Positions 1-7,304 of a stretch of DNA of 7,586 nucleotides are shown one piece after another. Where the stretch lies: contig JAGLQR010000077.1 of assembly GCA_023136725.1 (NCBI GenBank), positions 1-7,586 on the forward strand, given 5' to 3'. The stretch is from Candidatus Aminicenantota bacterium (GTDB lineage: Bacteria > Acidobacteriota > Aminicenantia > UBA2199). Position 1 is the stretch's first letter. Every line of letters begins with the position of its first letter. The notes beneath the pieces are model-generated. The model made no database searches and had not been told where the DNA came from. It was given only the letters and a program-made list of their open reading frames with translations. The position numbers and the translations under genes are program-made.

Positions 1-1582
1 CTGAAGAAATTTTTATCTTAAATTGGCTGAGAGTTTCTAATTTTTTATTCAAATGAAATACAATTTCCTTTTTTTTGTTTTTAATATGCAGATCAAATTT
101 TATTGTTTGAGACAATTTGTCATCTGTTATTCTGTCATTACGATCAAAGTTCAGACCGAACGGCAATTCCTCAAAATGTGATCCGTTATCGATACTTCCG
201 GAGATCAAGTTCGCCCCTACATCAGAAGAAGGAAAGAAGACTATCCTTATCCCCGGAATGTTGGCTTTTGTATACTCTTCTATTTCCTTTTTCAGAGGAT
301 CTGAAATCTCACGATATTTTCCAATATCCAATTCACTTTTCAACAGATTAAATGAGTCTGAAATATCGGATCTGAAATTAAAAAGTTTATCATCAATCCT
401 TACCCATTTTTTCTTTTTTATAAGCGGCTGAAACATATATGGAGATATATATTTATGAGATTTCTTGATATAAGCAAAATGGTGTGTAGACCCTTTTCTT
501 GTTTCGCTAATGATCTGTCTTGTTTGTAAACCTTTATTTTCAGCATCCTTATTGATCATTTCATCTATACTCTTACCATATTCTTTGAATTGAGATGGGA
601 TATCAATTGAGGCCATATCCAATAATATAGAAGAAATATCTACTGAACTTACGGGGATTTCAGAAACGACCCCTCCGGGGATAATTTTCGGGAACCTGAT
701 TATCAGAGGAACATTGATCAATTCTGAATACAATTGGTGAAAATGGCCGAAAGATCCATGTTCTTTGAATTCCTCACCATGATCACTGGTGACCATGATA
801 ATTGTTTTGTCATATAGCTTTTTTTCTTTTAAATAAGCGATCAGACGTCCGATACTGGCATCAATTCGATATATTTCGGCATCATATAGATCAATCACTT
901 TTTTCCTTGTTTTTTCCCCCATTTTTACCGATGGATCGGTAAAATTCCTAAGGAACATAAGTTTCCCGTATCTGAACCATCTTTTCTGTGATGTATCCAC
1001 ACCAAATTTTTCGGCATACTTAACAGGAGGACGATACGGCCAGTGAACATCAAAATAATGGAGGAATAGAAAAAATTCACTCTGCTTCCTTTCTTCGATC
1101 CATTCTAGAGCCTTATCGGTGATCGTATCAGAATCTTTTTTAATCTCATTCGAATACAGGTCAAATCCCCTGGAGAAACCATATTCACCTTTCAGATAGA
1201 TCGCGGAGAAGAAACCTCCTGTCACATAACCTGAGCTGTTTAAAATTTCAGTCAATATATCTTTTTTGCTATCCAGTGATCTGTCATCAATATCCACCAT
1301 ATGTACTGAAGGAGGGAGTCCGGTGAACATGCTCATGTGGGAAGGGAGGGTCCAGGGAGCTGTTGAATAAGAATTCTTAAATACAACTCCTTCTGAAGCT
1401 ATTTTATCCAATACAGGAGTTGTATTCCTTTCATATCCATACACTCCGACATGATCCTGTCTTAAAGTATCGATAGAAATGAGAATTATATTCGGCCGAT
1501 CCGTGATAAGGAAGGTTTTATATAATAAAATTATTGATAAGGCAAGTAAAACCAGTATAATGCTTAGAACAGCTTTTCTCAT
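1..1582 (-). CDS. Membrane-anchored sulfatase/LtaS-fold (AlkP superfamily) protein with Thr nucleophile, C-terminus cut off
   Basis: The frame is open from an ATG at 1582 to the window edge: 527 codons with no stop, so the C-terminus is missing. An in-frame TAA lies 9 nt upstream of the ATG and no earlier start exists. No clear Shine-Dalgarno is visible. Residues 5-21 form a membrane anchor or uncleaved signal, putting the enzyme outside the cytoplasm. The sulfatase fold follows: RPNIILISIDTLRQDH (29-44, metal ligand Asp38), APWTLPSHMSMFTG (75-88), HYFDVHWPY (175-183) and SDHGEE (266-271, metal ligands Asp267/His268). LFNFRSD (about 400-406) resembles the usual end of the catalytic domain, so residues from about 430 on are an extra, probably beta-rich tail. 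The formylglycine motif C/S-x-P-x-R is absent: Thr78 and His82 occupy the Cys and Arg positions. Thr is the nucleophile in LtaS and phosphoethanolamine transferases, so phosphotransfer or phosphodiester cleavage is at least as likely as sulfate hydrolysis. The substrate is unknown, probably the glycan made by the neighbouring genes. Confidence 0.9.
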   Translation of the reverse strand, partial: MRKAVLSIILVLLALSIILLYKTFLITDRPNIILISIDTLRQDHVGVYGYERNTTPVLDKIASEGVVFKNSYSTAPWTLPSHMSMFTGLPPSVHMVDIDDRSLDSKKDILTEILNSSGYVTGGFFSAIYLKGEYGFSRGFDLYSNEIKKDSDTITDKALEWIEERKQSEFFLFLHYFDVHWPYRPPVKYAEKFGVDTSQKRWFRYGKLMFLRNFTDPSVKMGEKTRKKVIDLYDAEIYRIDASIGRLIAYLKEKKLYDKTIIMVTSDHGEEFKEHGSFGHFHQLYSELINVPLIIRFPKIIPGGVVSEIPVSSVDISSILLDMASIDIPSQFKEYGKSIDEMINKDAENKGLQTRQIISETRKGSTHHFAYIKKSHKYISPYMFQPLIKKKKWVRIDDKLFNFRSDISDSFNLLKSELDIGKYREISDPLKKEIEEYTKANIPGIRIVFFPSSDVGANLISGSIDNGSHFEELPFGLNFDRNDRITDDKLSQTIKFDLHIKNKKKEIVFHLNKKLETLSQFKIKISS

Positions 1583-1636
1583 GTCTAATATTTAACATAT
1601 CAGCCGGGATATAACAATCTGCTATAAATGTTGTCC
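1583..1636. other. 54-nt intergenic gap before the sulfatase-fold gene
   Basis: This is the longest gene-free stretch in the window. It holds no convincing terminator, promoter or Shine-Dalgarno for the sulfatase-fold gene. The only structure I see is a 5-bp inverted repeat (1597-1601 with 1608-1612), too weak to call a terminator because no T-run follows it. Read-through from the GT39-TPR gene is the simplest reading. Confidence 0.6.
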
Positions 1637-3964
1637 TCAATTCCTGATATTCTGATCGGATCTTATTTTTTCCCTTAATTCCTTAATTTTTTTAAATATA
1701 ATTTCAGTCTGGTCCATCAGTTTTTCACTTTCAAGGAGACTTTTAAGAGCTTCGCGATATAAGCCGTATTGTTCATATATTAACCCCAGGTAATAGTGAG
1801 CAACTCCATTACCGGGCTGTTTCTCAACTCTTGAACTGAATATTCTGATAGTTTCAGATTCGAACATAACCGGCTCACCTCTCTTCTTTAATACTTCAGT
1901 GTAAATATTATAAGAATTGATCAGGTCGCCGGATCCGGCAAGCGCGACTGCATATGAGATGTTACCCTTTCTATATTCAGGAAGTTTTTCTCTTACATAA
2001 GAAAGATACTTAACCGAACTATGATACATTTTTAAATCCATAAATGCTCTTCCAAGGAAATAACAGGCATCGATCCTGTCAAAATATCTTTCCAGTTTCT
2101 TTAAATATAGCTCATCTCCTGTTAATGCAAATAGTCTGGATAAGGCAAATGGAGAACCGGGTGTTTTACGAAGAGCAGTTTTAAAGAATTCTAACGCCTC
2201 TTCAGAATCTCCCCGTTTCATCTTTATGATCCCGAGATAATATGATGGTTGTGAGGAGTGATCAAAATCTCTTTTAAAGCCATAACCATTTTTTTCAAGA
2301 TCTGCCAGTATTTTTTCAGATTCATCAAGTTTATCTGCATTTAATAGAAGAATTGCATAATTCAATTTTTGTGAAAAAGTAAATTTGGAAGGATCTTCTA
2401 TATATACGAGAGAATAAGATGAAAACCCGTTTTCACCGAAATTAATTCCGGCAGGCCTTTTCTCTTCTTCAAGCCATGGAGTTAATGTCAATGATATGGA
2501 CGCTAATTCTCTGGCTGTTTCAAAATTGAATTTGTCCCTTTGTGATCTTGCCTCATTCCAGAGTTCAGCCGACCTGCCGTATACTTTCCAAAGGAAATCC
2601 TCTTCTTTCATATGATCATTCCGGACCAATAGAGAAGGAACACCTGCTGCAATCACAAACATGAGTACCGGTATCAATTTCGGTTTTTTTATAACAAGTT
2701 CAAGTGATAAGCATGCAAAAAAAATTAAAACAACTATGACTGAGACCCTTTGTCTTGATGAAACATATCCGGCAAGCAGCACTCCAAGCTGAATTAAAAT
2801 CACAATATATAACGGAAAAAATTCCGGAATCCTTTTTATACCAATTATCATTCCTGATAGTGCAAATGCAGATAATATCCAGAAAGGGAAGAGAGGAAAC
2901 CATGATTCCTTCAATTTCGAATCATATTCATTAGCCTCTACTACATCATGACGTCTATAGTCATGAAAAAAATAGTGAAGTTTTAATATTGAATTTTCAA
3001 TAAAATGAAAAGGATGATCAACAATAAAATTTAGGGCCTTCTTCGACCAGAAACTATTTACTTCTTTAATTGAAAGATCATTACCAGTTACGCTACGGGC
3101 AAAATCCCTGTATATCTGATGGTGAACATCCGGTTCCCCTTTATACTCATAGGCCATATCATCAACCAGCGGAGGGTAGATAGCACTCTGCCCTGTTGAG
3201 TTAGGATTATTCCCCTCAAAAAGAATATAACCGGGATTCTGGTAATAAAATGAGAAGCTACCCGTATTAATAATGTTCATTGAAATTATAATTAAGATTG
3301 CAGCAATTGACGGAATAACGAATGATGATAGTTCCCGCAAACCAATATGTTTACCTCCTCCCTTTTTAGAGAAAAGATATAGCCAAACAGGAATTAAGAT
3401 AACAAGAAAAAACAGATTTGATCTTGTTAAAAGCGTTAAAGCAAGAAATATTCCTGACAATACCAGATTTCGATTCAACAATGGTTTTTGCCCTTTATAA
3501 TATCTGAAGAGAAAATATATCATCGCAGTAATAAAAAAAATCTGGAATGGTTCCGGCTCCATCACTTTTTCATATATCAGAATTTCCGGTGAGAATAAAA
3601 ATATTAAATATCCAGCTAATGAGATCAGTAAAGGAAAAAAGAATCGTAATATCATGAATAAAAACATTGCAGATAAAGATATAAGGAGGATGTGTGATCC
3701 CAGAGCAGGTAGGACGGGATCCCTGAAAACCTTGTTCAACAACACATGATATTGAAGGTAAAGAGGGCTGAAATCAGAGATCCTCTCTGAGGGTAAATTA
3801 CCCGATACAAGTTTTTCAGCTCCGGAAAGATACTTCTGGAATGGCCTGCCTGAGGCCGGGGTAAGGTTCAGAATTATAGCAGAATGAACTAATAAGGCAA
3901 TTATGAGAAGAAATAAAGGAATTGCCCTGTACTTGCTTTCAGAAACAGTTAAAGATAGTGTCAT
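1637..3964 (-). CDS. GT39/GT-C-type polytopic glycosyltransferase with C-terminal TPR domain
   Basis: The protein has 775 residues from ATG 3964, or 776 from a GTG at 3967 (residue numbers here count from the GTG). About eleven hydrophobic segments lie near 15-34, 91-109, 110-126, 141-156, 168-183, 184-199, 214-231, 357-378, 383-401, 407-424 and 431-448. Basic clusters at 155-166, 201-211, 377-379 and 427-430 fit cytoplasmic loops, so the first loop (35-90), the 232-356 loop and everything after 449 should lie outside. GT39-like signatures are SDFSPLYL (64-71, candidate catalytic Asp65), MEPEPF (136-141), LLTRSN (179-184), EGNNPNSTG (251-259), HPF..ENSILKL (318-330) and SSRQRVSV (403-410). 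Residues 573-605, 632-664 and 721-752 are TPR-like, for example YYLGLIYEQYGLYREAL. Such enzymes transfer a sugar from a polyprenyl-phosphate carrier outside the membrane; the acceptor here is unknown. The start fuses with the GT2 stop (TGATG) and lacks a strong Shine-Dalgarno, which suggests translational coupling. Confidence 0.87.
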   Translation of the reverse strand: MTLSLTVSESKYRAIPLFLLIIALLVHSAIILNLTPASGRPFQKYLSGAEKLVSGNLPSERISDFSPLYLQYHVLLNKVFRDPVLPALGSHILLISLSAMFLFMILRFFFPLLISLAGYLIFLFSPEILIYEKVMEPEPFQIFFITAMIYFLFRYYKGQKPLLNRNLVLSGIFLALTLLTRSNLFFLVILIPVWLYLFSKKGGGKHIGLRELSSFVIPSIAAILIIISMNIINTGSFSFYYQNPGYILFEGNNPNSTGQSAIYPPLVDDMAYEYKGEPDVHHQIYRDFARSVTGNDLSIKEVNSFWSKKALNFIVDHPFHFIENSILKLHYFFHDYRRHDVVEANEYDSKLKESWFPLFPFWILSAFALSGMIIGIKRIPEFFPLYIVILIQLGVLLAGYVSSRQRVSVIVVLIFFACLSLELVIKKPKLIPVLMFVIAAGVPSLLVRNDHMKEEDFLWKVYGRSAELWNEARSQRDKFNFETARELASISLTLTPWLEEEKRPAGINFGENGFSSYSLVYIEDPSKFTFSQKLNYAILLLNADKLDESEKILADLEKNGYGFKRDFDHSSQPSYYLGIIKMKRGDSEEALEFFKTALRKTPGSPFALSRLFALTGDELYLKKLERYFDRIDACYFLGRAFMDLKMYHSSVKYLSYVREKLPEYRKGNISYAVALAGSGDLINSYNIYTEVLKKRGEPVMFESETIRIFSSRVEKQPGNGVAHYYLGLIYEQYGLYREALKSLLESEKLMDQTEIIFKKIKELREKIRSDQNIRN

Positions 3965-4692
3965 CACTTCAGATGATGTTTAGGCCTTACTATTCCCAGA
4001 AAGAGCATTTTTACTATTACATAAAAGGCCCTGACCCCATCTTTCCAGTTGATTTTTTTCCCCTCGGCATATGTCCTTCCGTGATAGGATATTCCCACTT
4101 CATATATTCTAAGACCTTTTATACGGGAAAGTTTGTAAGTGACCTCCGGTTCAAAACCGAATCTGTCCTCCTTCAGCTTTATCTTTTTTATCACATCACT
4201 TTTAAAAACCTTATAGCATGTTTCCATATCGGAAAGATTCAGATCACATGTCATATTTGAAAAAAGTGTCAGCATCCTGTTGCCAACAGAATGCCAGAAG
4301 TACAGAACCCTCTTTGCCTCTGTTGTCATGAACCTTGATCCATAAACCACATCGGCCTTACCTTTTATTATGGGTCCGAGCAATTTTGGATATTCGCCTG
4401 GATCATATTCAAGGTCGGCATCCTGTATCAGAATTATATCTCCGGCAGCTTCTTCTATCCCCTTTCTCAGACAAAATCCTTTTCCTCTGTTCTTCTCATT
4501 TTTCAAGACCCTGACACCATTGAATCGTTCAGCCAGCTCTTCAGCAATGCTCAATGTGTTGTCGGAAGAACAGTCATCAATAATAAGGATCTCTTTTCTC
4601 AGTTCCAGAGGAACTCCGAGGACATTTTCAACTATTTCGGAGAGTGTACTCTCTTCATTGTATGCCGGGATAATAATACTGAGTAATTCCAT
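3964..4692 (-). CDS. DPM1-like family 2 glycosyltransferase
   Basis: The protein has 242 residues. ATG 4692 is preferred because AAGGGAG sits 6 nt upstream and translation then begins directly with the GT2 strand MELLSIIIPAYNEE (1-14); a TTG at 4737 in the same frame would only add 15 unmotivated residues. GT-A motifs are IIDDCSSDNT (37-46, nucleotide-binding Asp39/Asp40), NRGKGFCLRKG (68-78) and QDADLEYDP (90-98, with the metal-binding DxD at 91-93), then YGSRF, ETCYKVF and DRFGFEPE further on. There are no C-terminal membrane helices, so it resembles the soluble catalytic domain of dolichol/polyprenyl-phosphate mannosyl- or glucosyltransferases rather than GtrB/ArnC types. It probably charges polyprenyl phosphate with a hexose at the inner face of the membrane. 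The GT-C gene downstream starts inside its stop codon, which supports a donor-maker/donor-user pair. The sugar cannot be read from sequence; direct transfer to a glycan remains possible. Confidence 0.9.
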   Translation of the reverse strand: MELLSIIIPAYNEESTLSEIVENVLGVPLELRKEILIIDDCSSDNTLSIAEELAERFNGVRVLKNEKNRGKGFCLRKGIEEAAGDIILIQDADLEYDPGEYPKLLGPIIKGKADVVYGSRFMTTEAKRVLYFWHSVGNRMLTLFSNMTCDLNLSDMETCYKVFKSDVIKKIKLKEDRFGFEPEVTYKLSRIKGLRIYEVGISYHGRTYAEGKKINWKDGVRAFYVIVKMLFLGIVRPKHHLK

Positions 4693-4698
4693 TTTTTT

Positions 4699-4705
4699 CT
4701 CCCTT
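4699..4705 (-). promoter_or_regulatory. Shine-Dalgarno site of the GT2 gene
   Basis: The minus strand reads AAGGGAG followed by six A residues and ATG at 4692. It is one of the best ribosome-binding sites in the window and decides the start of the GT2 gene. Four of its bases (AAGG) lie in an inverted repeat that could hide it. Confidence 0.75.
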
Positions 4706-4738
4706 AAATTGATATCATTAAGGAACAAAAATATCAAT
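4702..4738 (-). promoter_or_regulatory. Two overlapping inverted repeats around the Fe-S stop and GT2 ribosome-binding site
   Basis: Repeat A is ATTGATAT (4708-4715) with its exact complement at 4731-4738: 8 bp with a 15-nt loop. Its 5' arm in the mRNA contains the TGA stop of the Fe-S gene (4736-4734). Repeat B is CCTTAA (4702-4707) with its complement at 4718-4723: 6 bp with a 10-nt loop, covering part of the GT2 Shine-Dalgarno. One arm of B lies in the loop of A and the other directly abuts the A stem, so the two should not form together. The repeats are seen directly; a role in coupling GT2 translation to the Fe-S gene is inference, and short AT-rich repeats can arise by chance. Confidence 0.35.
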
Positions 4739-5045
4739 CAAAAACATTATCCTTGTCTAAATGACCAGCCAATGAAAAGTATCCGGCGAAAATACTTCTA
4801 AAATCTACCTCCTTAGAGCATGAGTTCTGGCAATAATCACATATAAGGCATACAGAGATCAACTCCTTCATCTTTTCACTATCCGGAATATTTCCTTTTA
4901 TAAATTCTCCTATAAGATTTATTTTCCCTCTGGGAGAATATGGTTCGGTAAGTTCTATTTCGAAAACAGGGCAGCTGCTATTGCAACTCCCGCATAAAGT
5001 GCAGACATCAATTAATTTTTTCAGATCTTCCGAATCTATTCTCAT
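4734..5045 (-). CDS. Short dicluster 4Fe-4S protein (GlcF/GlpC/HdrC N-terminal type)
   Basis: The protein has 103 residues from ATG 5045, 15 nt after the preceding GT4 stop, with only a weak GGA upstream. Two cysteine motifs are complete: C15-x2-C18-x2-C21-x3-C25-P and C66-x2-C69-x2-C72-x3-C76, separated by SPRGKINLI (37-45). This is the N-terminal ferredoxin-like module of GlcF/GlpC/LutA-type oxidoreductase subunits, and also resembles HdrC. Those proteins usually continue with cysteine-rich CCG domains to roughly 400 residues. Here the protein stops about 27 residues after the last cysteine, and only 41 nt separate it from the next gene, so no frameshifted remainder is hidden downstream. 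Pro26 follows the first motif, but Ser77 replaces the usual Pro after the second. It should bind two 4Fe-4S clusters and carry electrons. No redox partner is in the window, and a role in glycan synthesis is not known to me. A degraded remnant is possible, but all eight cysteines are kept. Confidence 0.82.
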   Translation of the reverse strand: MRIDSEDLKKLIDVCTLCGSCNSSCPVFEIELTEPYSPRGKINLIGEFIKGNIPDSEKMKELISVCLICDYCQNSCSKEVDFRSIFAGYFSLAGHLDKDNVFD

Positions 5046-5060
5046 TTATTAATTTCCAAC

Positions 5061-6239
5061 CTAGCCAAGGTCCAGAAGCTCTCTAATCTGATTTGAGATC
5101 CTTTTAATTACAATATCCCATGAATAAAATTCATTAACATAATCAAATCCTCTCTTTCCCATTCTTTCACTTTTAATTTTATTTCTGTAGAGTACATTAA
5201 AATTCTTTATAAACTCTTCAACATTAGAGAATGATAATCCTCCACCTGAAGCCTCTACATGCTCCATTAAAACTCTGCAATTGGAATTGACCAGAACCGG
5301 TGTTTCCTGGGTAAATGACTCAAGTGTTGTTATAGACAGGCTCTCCAATGGTGACGGTTGAACTGAACAAACAGCACCTTTGAATGCAGATATCTTATCC
5401 TCTTCAGAAACATACCCAACATATTTAATCCCGTCTATCTCTGGAATATCCATCAGTTTTTTCCCCATCAAAACCAGATCTACAACACTGCTGTTTCTCA
5501 ATTGTCTATAGGCATCAAAAAGCATCTCCAGCCCCTTCCCCTTTTCTATTCTTCCTGCATAAAGGATAAAGGGAGATACTATAAGATAATTTCGTCTGAA
5601 AGCATTCTCATCCGTATCCCTTTTCACATCAACTCCGGTTCGTGCTAAAACCATTTTTCCGGGTGGGGAGAATTTTTTTTCAACCAGGTCCATCTCTGAG
5701 CCTGTAAGAAAGAAAAGTGCTTTCGGCTTCATGAAAACTTCTTTCATTATTCCCATATTTATTGGAGGTTCCTCATGTGCGGTCGGGAAAAGAACCGAGG
5801 GTTTTTTGAGAATCCTGAGAGTTTTTACAGTTGTATAATACAGATAAGTAAAGAAAATAAATATATCAAAATTTTCTTGTTCCGATTTTATCGTATTGAT
5901 AAGATCTGTCGATACAGGCCCCTGAATATCGATCCATTCATCTTCTGTGATCTCCTTTTCAATGATATTTTTGTCAAAAAATCTTCCTGACAAATCGTTG
6001 AATTTATCTATATCTCTTAAAATATCGACACTAAATCTTTTAATTATAACTCCTTTCAGAATGGTTTCACCCGTATCATAATGATTTTCCCATGTAATAT
6101 AATCTTTTGCTGTTGTCGTGAAAACGGTAACATCAAATTCGGCGGCATTAAGTTTCTCAGCCACATCTCTGGCTAATGTTTCCGCACCTCCAACTACATC
6201 TTCGCCATATCTTTGAACAACAACTCCTATCTTAACCAT
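5061..6239 (-). CDS. Family 4 glycosyltransferase
   Basis: The protein has 392 residues, normal for a two-domain GT-B enzyme. The N-terminal domain opens with MVKIGVVVQRYGEDVVGGAET (1-21), the Gly-rich loop of GT4 enzymes, and includes LFPTAHEEPP (150-159), a segment typical of this family. The C-terminal domain carries LYAGRIEKGKGLEML (226-240), with Arg230 and Lys235 placed to bind the donor diphosphate, and an EX7E motif, E299-S-L-S-I-T-T-L-E307. These retaining enzymes move a sugar from a nucleotide donor onto a growing glycan in the cytoplasm; donor and acceptor cannot be read. The start ATG at 6239 overlaps the previous GT4 gene by 8 nt and has GGAGGAG just upstream. The Fe-S gene follows after 15 nt. 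It is clearly of a different type from the GT4 genes on its right. Confidence 0.93.
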   Translation of the reverse strand: MVKIGVVVQRYGEDVVGGAETLARDVAEKLNAAEFDVTVFTTTAKDYITWENHYDTGETILKGVIIKRFSVDILRDIDKFNDLSGRFFDKNIIEKEITEDEWIDIQGPVSTDLINTIKSEQENFDIFIFFTYLYYTTVKTLRILKKPSVLFPTAHEEPPINMGIMKEVFMKPKALFFLTGSEMDLVEKKFSPPGKMVLARTGVDVKRDTDENAFRRNYLIVSPFILYAGRIEKGKGLEMLFDAYRQLRNSSVVDLVLMGKKLMDIPEIDGIKYVGYVSEEDKISAFKGAVCSVQPSPLESLSITTLESFTQETPVLVNSNCRVLMEHVEASGGGLSFSNVEEFIKNFNVLYRNKIKSERMGKRGFDYVNEFYSWDIVIKRISNQIRELLDLG

Positions 6240-7299
6240 TAAACTCCTCCAATATCAATTTGAGTAAAATTCCCGGATCTGATTCTCTCTCATATCTATC
6301 AGCTCTTAAACCGGCAGCTTCCGCTAATTTAATGGAAATATTTTCATCATTCAACACTTTCTCAGCAACCAAAGCAACTTTCTCTAAATTTTTATTACTT
6401 AACAGGATACCCGATCCGGCCAGGGTCTCCTCAACAGCTCCGGCTTTGTATGCAATGACAGGGATCCTGAAAAATGAACTTTCTATCAACGGGAGACAAA
6501 ATCCCTCATGCTCACTCATTGATAGAAAAAGATCTGCACTCCTGTAAACAGAGATAAGTTCACGAAAAGGGATGTGGCCTGTGAAAAAAAGATCCTTTAA
6601 ATCAAGGCCCAGTTCATTCTTAAGGCTCAATAATGACGAAAAATAATGAGGGACACTGTCCACATTACCTGCGATTATCAGTCTGACATCATTAGAGGCT
6701 ATTTTCTTGTATACTGATAAGAATTTGATCAGATCTTCGATCTTCTTATTCGGGGTAATTCTACCAACGAACAGGATGTTTTTTCTGCCATCTTTAAATA
6801 TTTCCATGTAGCTTTCGCTGTATTCACTATTATATTCCTTTCTGGATATCATAATAGGAAAAGTCTTTATATTACTAAATCCGATCTCCTTCAGTTCTGA
6901 TGCGTTGAAATCTGAATCTGCTATCACAAGATTAAATTTATCTGAGAAAAGTGAAAGTTCTTTACGCCCTTTCTCTGTTAAACTTACAAGTTCTTCGGAA
7001 AAACCTCTGAAATATTCTGAGGGGGTAATATTATGATAGATCAGGATATTTTTCCCTGTATTCCTCAGGAAGTAGTCATTAATCGGGGAAGATATAGCGT
7101 AATGATAAATCCTGATCGAATCTTCTTCTTCTTTATACTCACTGAAAGGAGTGCAATATTCTCTGACTGCATCGTCTATTGTTATTGCTACGATCCTGCT
7201 CTTTATCCCTTTTAACATGAGAAATTTATGAAAACGGAGAACTGAATTGCCGATAGCATCACCATAATGAAAACCGGAGAGGAATTGATCAATAATCAT
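6232..7299 (-). CDS. Family 4 glycosyltransferase (GDAIGN / YHNITP type)
   Basis: The protein has 355 residues. Its start is supported by homology-like features: QFLSGFHYGDAIGNSVLRFHKF (the family's N-terminal segment, from residue 5) begins directly after the ATG. The ATG lies 5 nt after the previous GT4 stop and has no clear Shine-Dalgarno, so translation is probably coupled. IYHYAISSPINDY (64-76) and ILIYHNITPSEYF (85-97) are features I recognise from GT4 enzymes of O-antigen and capsule clusters. The donor-binding half has LFVGRITPNKKIEDLI (176-191, with Arg180 and Lys185) and EX7E E265-G-F-C-L-P-L-I-E273, then YKAGAVEET (284-292). A cytoplasmic glycan-building role is likely; sugar and linkage are not determined. 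Its C-terminal 90 residues resemble those of the gene to its right, so the two look like tandem paralogues. Its last codons overlap the next gene's start. Confidence 0.93.
   Translation of the reverse strand: MIIDQFLSGFHYGDAIGNSVLRFHKFLMLKGIKSRIVAITIDDAVREYCTPFSEYKEEEDSIRIYHYAISSPINDYFLRNTGKNILIYHNITPSEYFRGFSEELVSLTEKGRKELSLFSDKFNLVIADSDFNASELKEIGFSNIKTFPIMISRKEYNSEYSESYMEIFKDGRKNILFVGRITPNKKIEDLIKFLSVYKKIASNDVRLIIAGNVDSVPHYFSSLLSLKNELGLDLKDLFFTGHIPFRELISVYRSADLFLSMSEHEGFCLPLIESSFFRIPVIAYKAGAVEETLAGSGILLSNKNLEKVALVAEKVLNDENISIKLAEAAGLRADRYERESDPGILLKLILEEFNG
6244..6250 (-). promoter_or_regulatory. Shine-Dalgarno site of the 5061-6239 GT4 gene
   Basis: The minus strand reads GGAGGAG, then TTTA, then the ATG at 6239. 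It lies inside the last codons of the upstream GT4 gene, where it also encodes part of that protein's C-terminus, and it supports the chosen start in spite of the 8-nt gene overlap. Confidence 0.75.
6491..6519 (-). repeat. 29-nt near-identical repeat, copy 1 (GT4 active site)
   Basis: This segment encodes the MSEHEGFCLP stretch around the first Glu of the EX7E motif in the complete GT4. It matches 7555-7583 at 28 of 29 positions; the single difference (T at 6502, C at 7566) leaves the encoded protein unchanged. Flanking DNA has drifted much further. Confidence 0.8.
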
Positions 7300-7304
7300 T
7301 CGGA

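Noticed and set aside
103..431. Two plus-strand open frames opposite the sulfatase-fold gene
   Set aside because: They overlap a long minus-strand frame with clear conserved motifs, and their translations show no domain or membrane pattern.
1597..1612. Small inverted repeat between the GT39-TPR and sulfatase-fold genes as a terminator
   Set aside because: The stem has only 5 bp, is AT-rich and is not followed by a T-run on the transcribed strand.
1583..1620. Possible promoter just upstream of the sulfatase-fold gene (TTGTTA, 17 nt, TAAATA)
   Set aside because: The -10 match is poor (3 of 6) and transcription would begin almost at the ATG. AT-rich gaps give such matches by chance.
4693..4737. 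TTG at 4737 as the GT2 start, overlapping the Fe-S stop
   Set aside because: The extra 15 residues have no GT2 features, TTG is a poor start, and ATG 4692 has AAGGGAG at ideal spacing and begins right at the first strand of the fold.
3922..4801. Plus-strand open frames opposite the GT2 gene and its edges
   Set aside because: They are antisense to well-defined GT2 motifs, and their residue make-up (rich in Ser, Phe and Ile) looks like reverse-strand translation.
4693..5045. Fe-S gene as the first half of a frameshifted full-length GlcF-like gene
   Set aside because: Only 41 nt lie between its stop and the GT2 start, with no room for CCG domains in any frame.
7284..7293. Perfect 10-bp palindrome ATTGATCAAT near the start of the 6232-7299 GT4
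   Set aside because: It encodes residues of the conserved N-terminus and contains a common GATC; nothing else suggests an operator.
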